Positions 1 to 6,261 of a stretch of 10,743 nucleotides of DNA are shown here, piece after piece. The translations under genes and the position numbers were made by a program. The stretch covers positions 1 through 10,743 of the forward strand of contig URVS01000033.1 of NCBI GenBank assembly GCA_900551385.1. The letters run 5' to 3'. The notes below the pieces were generated by a model, which was given only the letters and a program-made list of their open reading frames with translations, ran no database searches and was not told where the DNA came from. This DNA comes from an uncultured Mollicutes bacterium (GTDB lineage: Bacteria; Bacillota_I; Bacilli_A; RFN20; CAG-449). Every line of letters begins with the position of its first letter. The first letter of the stretch is position 1.

Positions 1-84
1 CAAAAAAATGAACAGCCAGAAACTCAAACAAGCCTTCGGCCTCTGCCGTGATATATATACCGTTTTATATATTTCTTTTTTTGC
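1..84. other. Compositionally foreign segment at window start, joined to the M24 peptidase gene
   Basis: Bases ~10-52 are about half G+C, against roughly a quarter in the rest of the window. An ATG at 8 opens a frame starting MNSQKLKQAFGLCRDIYTV, followed by a hydrophobic stretch. Its codons are GC-rich (AAC, AGC, CAG, CTC, GCC, TTC, GGC), unlike every other gene here. The frame runs on to a TAA at 167-169, but beyond about base 85 it only reads the peptidase gene out of frame, so the native end of this small membrane-type protein is not here. I do not recognise the protein. The join lies near the TTGCAATCCT at 81-90. An assembly chimera at a contig edge or a real rearrangement would both explain it. 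Confidence 0.5.
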
Positions 85-1233
85 AATCCTGTTTTTTATT
101 CTTATTTATATATTTCAGAAAAATATGGAACACATTTATTTATTGATAAAGATAAAATTGATTTTGTAATTAAAAATGTTGTTATTCATGATTATGATGA
201 AATTTATTCATTTATAAATGAGCATAAAGATGTTCCAACATTATTAGACCCAAGCAAAGTAAATGCTTTAATTTATTCATTATTTAATAAACCTATTAAT
301 GGAAGAAATCCATCATATTTAATGAAAGCAATTAAAGGTGATGTTGAAATAGAAAATACTAAAAAAATACAAGCAATTGATGGAATTGCGTTATTAAAAT
401 TCAATAAATATTTAGAAGACAATATTTCTAAAAATTTAAATGAATATGATTATTCTGAAAAATTAAAAGAATTTAGATACGAATCTAGTAAATTAATAGA
501 ATTATCTTTTAATACTATTGCAGCTGTTGGTAAAAACGCTGCAGAAATGCATTATTCACCTACTAAACAAAATAATTCTATAGTATCTAATAATGAAATA
601 GAATTATTAGTGGATTCTGGAGGCCAATATTATGGTGGAACTACTGATACTACAAGAACTTTTTTAATTGGTGAACCTACTCAAGAATATAAAATAGATT
701 ATACTTTAACTTTAAAATCATTAATTAATTTATCAAGAACAATATTTTTAGATGGTTCAACAGGTCAAACAATTGATATTAGAGCTAGAGAATTTATGTG
801 GGAAAGAGGACTTGATTATAAATGTGGTACTGGACATGGTGTTTCTTATATGTTAAATGTTCATGAAGGACCAAATGGATTTAGATATAAAAAAGTTCCT
901 GAAAGAGATGATCAAGATAAAATAGTTCCTGGCATGATTACAACAATTGAACCGGGTGTTTATAAAGCTAACAAATATGGTATTAGAATTGAAAATAACT
1001 TATTATGTGTTAATGCGTTTGAAAATGAAAATGGTACATTTTATAAATTTGAGACAATTACTTATGTGCCTATAGGTGTAGAAGCATTATGTTTATCAAT
1101 GTTAAATGATGAAGAAATTGAATGGATAAATAATTATCATCAATTAGTTTATGATAAATTATCAATTTTGATTGATGATCCAGAATTATTATCATATTTG
1201 AAAATGAAAACGAAAAGAATATCAAAAAATTAA
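85..1233 (+). CDS. Xaa-Pro aminopeptidase, M24B family, 5'-truncated
   Basis: Metallopeptidase that removes N-terminal residues preceding proline, presumably cytoplasmic. Family homology starts at NPVFYSY (codons 85-105), typical of the end of the second creatinase-like domain in the long two-domain aminopeptidases. It runs in one frame through LLDPSK and the KAIK...DGIAL...F segment into a complete pita-bread catalytic domain. All five metal ligands are visible: Asp in VDSGG (codon 613), Asp in TTDTTRT (646), His in GTGHG (835), Glu in TIEPG (949) and Glu in GIRIEN (991). HYSP and HEGP are also present, and the C-terminal tail looks complete. Upstream the frame stops at 49-51 and has no plausible start. 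The ATG at 322 lies inside a conserved motif, so it is not a natural start. About 200 N-terminal residues are missing relative to the ~590-residue family. It converges on rqcH, sharing TTAA at the stops. Either a pseudogene or an intact gene cut by a chimeric contig end. Confidence 0.85.
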   Translation, partial: NPVFYSYLYISEKYGTHLFIDKDKIDFVIKNVVIHDYDEIYSFINEHKDVPTLLDPSKVNALIYSLFNKPINGRNPSYLMKAIKGDVEIENTKKIQAIDGIALLKFNKYLEDNISKNLNEYDYSEKLKEFRYESSKLIELSFNTIAAVGKNAAEMHYSPTKQNNSIVSNNEIELLVDSGGQYYGGTTDTTRTFLIGEPTQEYKIDYTLTLKSLINLSRTIFLDGSTGQTIDIRAREFMWERGLDYKCGTGHGVSYMLNVHEGPNGFRYKKVPERDDQDKIVPGMITTIEPGVYKANKYGIRIENNLLCVNAFENENGTFYKFETITYVPIGVEALCLSMLNDEEIEWINNYHQLVYDKLSILIDDPELLSYLKMKTKRISKN

Positions 1234-2801
1234 TTGTTTTTTAATAAAGCAATAGTTGAAGGCCTAATTTCTTTTATTATTAAAATATTATATTTATTTA
1301 AAAGTGCTAATCCACGTTGAGAAGGCACTTTTTTGATATATTTTTTTTGAGTATATTGAACTTCTCCTGCACTAATTGAAGCAAAATAACAAGCTATTTC
1401 ACCAGCAATTAACATTTCTTCATCACTAGGATTATTTGAAAATATAATCACATGTGGACCATGATAATCTTTAATATGAAAATAATAATCTTCTTTATTA
1501 GCTAAAGAGAAAGTTAATTCTTCATTTTGAAAAGATGTTAAACCATATCCAATTTTTGTTCCGTTTTTTAATTTTATAAAATGAGGAGTAAATTTTTTAT
1601 TTTTAGGTTTTAATTTCATTTGTTTTTGGACTTTATGTTCTTTAATATAATGGTTTTCACATAAATCTAAAATTATTTCTTGCATTTCGTTTTCTTGAGC
1701 AAAAACTAATTGTTGAGAAATATTATTAAAATAAATTAATTCATTTTTAGCTATTTGTTTTTGGTTTTCAACTTGTTCAATACCAGATTTACTTTTTTTA
1801 TATAATTTAAAATATTTTTGAGCATTTCCTGATAAATCTAATTTTTCATCTAATGGGATGTTAATGTTTTCAATAATTACATTTTTATCACCTTTATGAT
1901 ATGTTGGTGAACCAATAAATAATAAATTACCATATTCTAAATATTTATCACCATTTAAAAATTTTTCTTGGTCATGATTTAAATTAATTAATTTTTTTTC
2001 TAAACTCTTCTTTTTTTGCTCAACTAATTTAAAAATTTCATGATGCTTTGATTCTTTATTTTCAAATATTTTTTGATCTTTTATTAAATCAAATAATTCA
2101 TTCAAAGTAATTTCTTTAGCACCATCTATACAAAAACATGTTAAATCTTTTTTATATAGATAATAATGATGATTATTAAGCATTTTTGCTAAAACTGATT
2201 TATAATTTTCATTATCTAAAGAGGCCAAATAATTATATTCTAAACGACTAACTTTATTTTTTAATTCTATTAAAGGTGTATTTTTATCAAAATATTTATC
2301 ATCAGTTTTAGGAAAAGTATATGTTAAACCTTTATAAACAAGATGTTTAGATTCTAAAGATTCTGATCTTTTAAAGGCATCAAGTATTTTATTATTTAAA
2401 TCAGTAATGATAATATTTGGTGATAAAGGAAATAATTCAAAAATTAATTTCGATTCTATTAATTGATATGAAGGTGTCCATTTTTTAATATTAAAAATAA
2501 TTATTCTATCATTAGGTAATTTTTCTAATTTAGTAATTGTACCATGATCAAAATATTTTTTTAACATATTTGTCGCATAATCATTTTGATTAATAGAATA
2601 TGTTTTAGAATTATTAGATGTTAAAATAATTGGTAAAGTAGGATCTAAGGATAAAATCATATCAAAACATTTTCCTTCTTTAAATAAAGAAAAAATGAAT
2701 GATGTACTTGAAATATTGATAATTCTTTCTATTTTACTAAAAAGAATTTTGTCTTTAATTTCATTAAATATGTTCTTTAAAGTGTAATTTGCTATTCCCA
2801 T
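1230..2801 (-). CDS. rqcH: RqcH, NFACT-family ribosome quality control factor
   Basis: Homologue of RqcH (older names YloA, FbpA or fibronectin-binding protein). In established work RqcH binds stalled 50S-peptidyl-tRNA complexes and recruits tRNA-Ala to add C-terminal alanine tails. The 523 residues keep the architecture. NFACT-N covers ~1-180, with the functional Asp-Arg pair at D98-R99 in PNDRI. A helical and charged coiled-coil middle follows (~250-390), including the NAQKYFKLYKKSK element. NFACT-R covers ~410-505, with HIKD at 442-445, GPHVII and YTQKKYIKK. It is somewhat shorter than the ~570-residue Bacillus protein. The start MGIANYTLKNIF aligns with the family N-terminus, so it is probably right, yet no GG-containing Shine-Dalgarno is visible in front of it. 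The gene diverges from gmk and its stop overlaps the peptidase stop by four bases. Confidence 0.9.
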   Translation of the reverse strand: MGIANYTLKNIFNEIKDKILFSKIERIINISSTSFIFSLFKEGKCFDMILSLDPTLPIILTSNNSKTYSINQNDYATNMLKKYFDHGTITKLEKLPNDRIIIFNIKKWTPSYQLIESKLIFELFPLSPNIIITDLNNKILDAFKRSESLESKHLVYKGLTYTFPKTDDKYFDKNTPLIELKNKVSRLEYNYLASLDNENYKSVLAKMLNNHHYYLYKKDLTCFCIDGAKEITLNELFDLIKDQKIFENKESKHHEIFKLVEQKKKSLEKKLINLNHDQEKFLNGDKYLEYGNLLFIGSPTYHKGDKNVIIENINIPLDEKLDLSGNAQKYFKLYKKSKSGIEQVENQKQIAKNELIYFNNISQQLVFAQENEMQEIILDLCENHYIKEHKVQKQMKLKPKNKKFTPHFIKLKNGTKIGYGLTSFQNEELTFSLANKEDYYFHIKDYHGPHVIIFSNNPSDEEMLIAGEIACYFASISAGEVQYTQKKYIKKVPSQRGLALLNKYNILIIKEIRPSTIALLKNN

Positions 2802-2929
2802 AAAATATATTTTACAACTTTTTATTTATTTTAAAATAATTATTTATGAAAATTGTTTTTTCTAAGTTGAGTTATAATATTATTTTGAGATATGATATAA
2901 TAAATTTTAAAGATACAGGAGATTTTTAA
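2802..2929. promoter_or_regulatory. Divergent intergenic region between rqcH and gmk
   Basis: This 128-base, nearly all A/T region separates two genes transcribed away from each other, so it should hold promoters for both. The gmk side has a convincing candidate (separate entry). For rqcH, the minus strand offers TGTAAAAT only about ten bases from the ATG, with no clear -35 and no ribosome binding site. A very short or leaderless transcript is possible but unproven. I see no terminator or riboswitch-like structure. Confidence 0.5.
2867..2901 (+). promoter_or_regulatory. Candidate sigma-A promoter for the gmk-rsgA block
   Basis: TTGAGT (2867-2872) is followed after 18 bases by TATGAT (2891-2896), close to the TTGACA/TATAAT consensus. 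The overlapping TGATATAAT (2893-2901) is an equally good extended -10 element. Either would start transcription about 25 bases before gmk. AT-rich sequence yields chance matches, but the position upstream of the first gene of the block supports the call. Confidence 0.5.
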
Positions 2930-3517
2930 ATGAAAAAAGGTTTATTAATTGTTCTATCTGGACCTTCTGGTGTTGGTAAAGGTACAGTTAGAAAAAAAGT
3001 TTTTAAAGATGAATCTTTAAATCTTGCTTATTCTATTTCTGTAACAACGCGCGCTCCTAGAAATATGGAAAAAGATGGTGTTGATTATTTCTTTGTTGAT
3101 ATTCCAACTTTTAAGAAAATGATTGAAGAAAATAAATTCTTAGAGTATACGTATTTCGTCGGTAATTACTATGGTACTCCACTTGATTATGTTGAAAAAC
3201 TTCGTAATGAAGGTAAAAATGTTTTCTTAGAAATTGAAATTGAAGGTGCTAAAGAAGTTTTAAGTAAATGTAAAGGTGATGATGTTGTTTCTATATTTTT
3301 AGTTCCTCCTTCATTAGAAGAACTTGAAAGAAGAATTAGAGGAAGAAAATCAGAAACTGATGATGTTATTCAAGAAAGATTATTAAAAGCTCAAAGAGAA
3401 ATTGCATATAAACAACATTATCAATATAAAGTTGTTAATGATAATTTAAATAAAGCCACTAATCAAATTAAAAGAATTATTAAAAAACATATGGCATTAG
3501 CTAACGAAATTAAATAA
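2930..3517 (+). CDS. gmk: Guanylate kinase
   Basis: Cytoplasmic enzyme that phosphorylates GMP to GDP with ATP, feeding GTP and dGTP supply and (p)ppGpp metabolism. The 195 residues match the usual ~200. The N-terminal P-loop GPSGVGKGT is at 11-19. SVTTRAPR (37-44) and the GMP-binding segment EYTYFVGNYYGTP (72-84) follow. VFLEIEIEGA (98-107) differs slightly from the common LEIDVQGA. The lid segment PPSLEELERRIRGRKSE completes the fold. AGGAGA at 2917-2922, seven bases before the ATG, sets the start. It is the first gene of the plus-strand block and is followed after 14 bases by priA. The rpoZ and coaBC genes that often sit between them are absent. Confidence 0.95.
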   Translation: MKKGLLIVLSGPSGVGKGTVRKKVFKDESLNLAYSISVTTRAPRNMEKDGVDYFFVDIPTFKKMIEENKFLEYTYFVGNYYGTPLDYVEKLRNEGKNVFLEIEIEGAKEVLSKCKGDDVVSIFLVPPSLEELERRIRGRKSETDDVIQERLLKAQREIAYKQHYQYKVVNDNLNKATNQIKRIIKKHMALANEIK

Positions 3518-3531
3518 TAAAAGGAGGTAAG

Positions 3532-5718
3532 ATGAAGGTTTACGAAGTATTAATTGAGTATTCCACATCAAAATTAGACCGCCTTTTTTCGTATGTTTAT
3601 GATGGTGAAATTAATTTATTATGTCGAGTAATAGTTCCTTTTGCTCATAAAGATATTTGTGGAGTAGTTATTAATATAATTGATTTTCAAGGTAATGAAT
3701 TAGATTATAAAAATAAAACTGGTTTTGAATTAAAAAAGATAAAAAAAGTTATTGATAAAACTCCTTTATTAAATGAAGAATTAAATAATTTAACTAAAGA
3801 AATATCTGAATATTATTACGCACCTAGAATAAGTGTGTTTTTAGCAATGCTTCCTCTATCATTAAAACCTTCTTTATCTTCTCAAAATAAACCAACTATA
3901 GCTTATGAACAATTTATTAAAGCTAAAGATAATGTTGATTATGATAATTTAACTCTTAAACAAGCTGATTTGTTAATGAAAATTGTAAATGAAAAAGTAA
4001 AAAAAAGTGATTGTTCACCATCTATTTTAAATCAATTAATAAAAAAAGATAAAGTTGAAATTTATAATGTTGAAAAACAAAGATTAAATTTAAATAAGGT
4101 AGAAAAAAAAGAAAAATTAACTTTAAATGATGAACAACTTATTTGTTATAATTCTATTTTAAATGATGATAAAGATATTTTTTTACTTGAAGGTGTTACT
4201 GGCAGTGGAAAAACTGAAGTATATATGCAAGTAGCAGAAAAAATTATAGAAAATAAACAAAAAGTAATTATGTTAGTGCCAGAAATTTCTTTATCTTACC
4301 AAATGGTACAAAGATTTCAAGAAAGATTTTCTAGAATTGCTATTTTACATAGTAAATTAACTCCAGGTCAAAGATATGATGAATATCGTAAAATAAAAAA
4401 TGGAGAAGTTGATATAGTTATTGGTGCTAGAAGCGCAATATTTGCACCTTTAGATAATATAGGTTTAATTATTATAGATGAAGAACATTCAGAAACTTAT
4501 AAACAAGATGATCAACTACCTTTTTATAATGCTTTAGATGTTGCTAAAATGAGACAAAAATATCATTCTTTAAAAATTGTTTTAGGAAGTGCAACTCCAT
4601 CTTTAGAAACTAAATCAAGAGCTTTAAAAGGCGTATATAAACAATTATATTTAACTAAACGTATTAATAATTTACCTCTTCCTAAAGTTCAAGTAGTAGA
4701 TATGAGTGATAAAACTAATATTGATAAAGAATCAGTTTTAATTTCTAAACCATTAAAAGAAGCTATTCAAGAAAGATTAAATAATCATGAACAAACAATG
4801 TTACTTGTTAATAGAAGAGGCTATTCTCCTTATGTTAGTTGTAGAAAATGTGGTAATGTAATGAAATGTCCTAATTGTCAAGTAGCCTTAACATATCATT
4901 ATGATACTAATAGGCTTGTTTGTCATCATTGTGAATATAATATTCCTATGGTTCATGAATGTCCTAAATGTGGCTCTAATAAAATGTTTAAAGGTGGATT
5001 TGGTACTGAAAAAATTGAATTAGAAATTAAAAAATTATTTCCTAATATTAGAACTTTAAGATTAGATTCTGATATTTCTAAAAAGAAAAACGCTACTAAT
5101 GAAGTATTAAATAAATTTCAAAATAATGAAGCTGATATTTTAATTGGTACTCAAATAATTGCTAAAGGTCATGATTTTAGTAATGTAACTTTAGTTGGTA
5201 TAGTTCTAGCAGATATTGGTTTAGCAATTCCTTCTTTTAGGGCTAATGAAAGAACTTTTTCACTTATTACTCAAGCAATTGGAAGATCAGGAAGAAGTAA
5301 AAATGGTGAAGCAATTATTCAAACTTATTTAAAAAATAATTTTGTGATTAAAACAAGTAGTAAACAAGATTATTTATCATTTTATGCAACTGAAATTGCA
5401 TTAAGAAAAGCAATGCAAAATCCTCCTTATACTTTTTTAGCGTTATTAGTAGTTTCTGGTAATAAAGAAGAAGATGTTATTGATGTAATTGAAGAAGTTA
5501 ATCGATATTTAAAATCTAAATTAGAAAATAACGCTATATTAATTGGTCCTGGAGATATGTTTATTAAAAAATATCAAAATCAATATAGAAGAAAAATAAT
5601 TATTAAATATAAAGATTTTTCTTTAATAAAACCTTGTTTAGATGATTTAAGTTTGTTTTTTAATAAAAAAAATAATCTAAAATTGATAATTAATATTAAT
5701 CCTTATGAAGATTACTAA
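3532..5718 (+). CDS. priA: Primosomal protein N' (PriA), replication restart helicase
   Basis: 3'-to-5' superfamily 2 helicase that recognises abandoned forks and reloads the replisome. The N-terminal DNA-binding part starts MKVYEVLIEY...LDRLFSYVY, as in the family. Helicase motifs are Walker A GSGKT (224-228), DEEH (316-319), GSATPSLET, and the C-terminal lobe GTQIIAKGHDF and QAIGRSGR. Eight cysteines in four CxxC pairs (437/440, 446/449, 464/467, 477/480) form the two zinc sites inserted between the lobes. Length 728 fits the family. Two usually conserved stretches have drifted: the PRYHARDVA-type segment reads LPFYNALDVA, and the PDFRA-type segment reads IPSFRA. The protein contains no tryptophan. 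AAGGAGGT at 3521-3528 lies only three bases from the ATG. Expected activity is retained because the catalytic and zinc residues are intact. Confidence 0.95.
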   Translation: MKVYEVLIEYSTSKLDRLFSYVYDGEINLLCRVIVPFAHKDICGVVINIIDFQGNELDYKNKTGFELKKIKKVIDKTPLLNEELNNLTKEISEYYYAPRISVFLAMLPLSLKPSLSSQNKPTIAYEQFIKAKDNVDYDNLTLKQADLLMKIVNEKVKKSDCSPSILNQLIKKDKVEIYNVEKQRLNLNKVEKKEKLTLNDEQLICYNSILNDDKDIFLLEGVTGSGKTEVYMQVAEKIIENKQKVIMLVPEISLSYQMVQRFQERFSRIAILHSKLTPGQRYDEYRKIKNGEVDIVIGARSAIFAPLDNIGLIIIDEEHSETYKQDDQLPFYNALDVAKMRQKYHSLKIVLGSATPSLETKSRALKGVYKQLYLTKRINNLPLPKVQVVDMSDKTNIDKESVLISKPLKEAIQERLNNHEQTMLLVNRRGYSPYVSCRKCGNVMKCPNCQVALTYHYDTNRLVCHHCEYNIPMVHECPKCGSNKMFKGGFGTEKIELEIKKLFPNIRTLRLDSDISKKKNATNEVLNKFQNNEADILIGTQIIAKGHDFSNVTLVGIVLADIGLAIPSFRANERTFSLITQAIGRSGRSKNGEAIIQTYLKNNFVIKTSSKQDYLSFYATEIALRKAMQNPPYTFLALLVVSGNKEEDVIDVIEEVNRYLKSKLENNAILIGPGDMFIKKYQNQYRRKIIIKYKDFSLIKPCLDDLSLFFNKKNNLKLIININPYEDY

Positions 5719-5726
5719 AATAAAGC

Positions 5727-5758
5727 TTGTTTAATTTTATTATTTAATAAATAATAAA
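5727..5758 (+). promoter_or_regulatory. Possible internal promoter with overlapping AT-only inverted repeat
   Basis: In the 72-base gap after priA, TTGTTT (5727-5732) is spaced 17 bases from AATAAT (5750-5755), a reasonable sigma-A pair. A perfect ten-base inverted repeat with a three-base loop, TTTATTATTT-AAT-AAATAATAAA (5736-5758), overlaps its spacer and -10. All pairs are A-T and no T-run follows, so it is a poor terminator. It could be an operator or chance in AT-rich DNA. This is the largest gap inside the block, which makes a secondary start site plausible. Confidence 0.3.
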
Positions 5759-5776
5759 TATATATGGTCTTATCGT

Positions 5777-5784
5777 GGAGGTGA
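5777..5784 (+). promoter_or_regulatory. Strong ribosome binding site of the DUF1904-like gene
   Basis: GGAGGTGA is a near-complete complement to the 16S rRNA 3' end and lies six bases before the ATG at 5791. It is the strongest such site in the window. It supports the reality and the start of the small gene that follows. Confidence 0.8.
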
Positions 5785-5790
5785 AAAGCG

Positions 5791-6243
5791 ATGATAAATA
5801 TTGTATTAAAAGGTGTTGATGAATTTTTAGGTGCTGATGTTGAAAAAGTACTTCTTCCAAAAGTTGCAAAAGTTTTACAAGTTTCTATGGATGAAGTTTT
5901 ATTGACTTGCATGCATTCTATGATTTATCATGGTGGACTTGATCAAACTTCATTTCATATGATTGTAACTTTTGAAATGGAAGAAAAATATCGTAAATTT
6001 GAAAAAGAATTAATTAAATGTGTCTTTGAAGTTTCTAAAAATTTCTCTGTTCATTCTCATGTAAATTTCTTATATTTAACTCCTACTTCTTCTAATATCG
6101 ATGAAGAATATCCTTTATATGTTACTGAAAGTAATCGTGTAATGATTGAAGATGATGAAAATGAAGAAGAAGTTTATACTGGAAATATATTCAGTAATTT
6201 TGAAGAACAATTAAAAGAATTAGATAAAAATAAAAAAGATTAA
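5791..6243 (+). CDS. Small protein of unknown function, DUF1904-like
   Basis: 150-residue soluble protein with no signal peptide or membrane segment. Residues ~1-100 resemble my recollection of DUF1904, a small uncharacterised family with a tautomerase-like alpha/beta fold. They show a short strand (INIVLKGV), a helix with KVLQVSMDEVLL, then MHSMIYHGG, a strand FHMIVTFEM, a long helix, and VNFLYLTPTSSN. Residue 2 is Ile, so the catalytic Pro-1 of true tautomerases is missing and enzyme activity of that kind is unlikely. The C-terminal part (~103-150) is acidic and low-complexity (DDENEEE), probably flexible. The excellent Shine-Dalgarno and conserved-looking strand pattern argue that it is a real gene. 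It sits where def and fmt usually lie in Firmicutes, between priA and rsmB. Family assignment is tentative and the function unknown. Confidence 0.75.
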   Translation: MINIVLKGVDEFLGADVEKVLLPKVAKVLQVSMDEVLLTCMHSMIYHGGLDQTSFHMIVTFEMEEKYRKFEKELIKCVFEVSKNFSVHSHVNFLYLTPTSSNIDEEYPLYVTESNRVMIEDDENEEEVYTGNIFSNFEEQLKELDKNKKD

Positions 6244-6247
6244 TTGT

Positions 6248-6261
6248 AGAAAGGTTAGGTG
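6248..6261 (+). promoter_or_regulatory. Ribosome binding region leaving two possible rsmB starts
   Basis: AGAAAGG (6248-6254) could serve the GTG at 6259, but only four bases separate them. AGGTGA (6257-6262) is five bases from the ATG at 6268. The latter spacing is more normal, so the protein more likely begins MSILKDVY, three residues shorter than the GTG start. Using AGGTGA as the Shine-Dalgarno would place the GTG within the ribosome binding site. Confidence 0.5.

Noticed and set aside
8..169. Complete 53-residue membrane protein gene
   Set aside because: After about base 85 the frame only reads the peptidase gene out of phase. The peptidase frame has clear homology there, so only the first part belongs to the foreign frame.
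322..324. ATG as the natural start of the M24 peptidase
   Set aside because: It lies inside the conserved KAIK motif, and family homology continues in frame upstream to about base 85, so the gene is truncated rather than starting here.
2853..2878. TTGTTT with TATAAT (2873-2878) as the gmk promoter
   Set aside because: The spacer is only 14 bases; the downstream TTGAGT/TATGAT pair and extended -10 are better placed.
5715..5912. Minus-strand 65-codon reading frame
   Set aside because: It overlaps the well-supported DUF1904-like gene and its ribosome binding site, and shows no family resemblance; antisense shadow.
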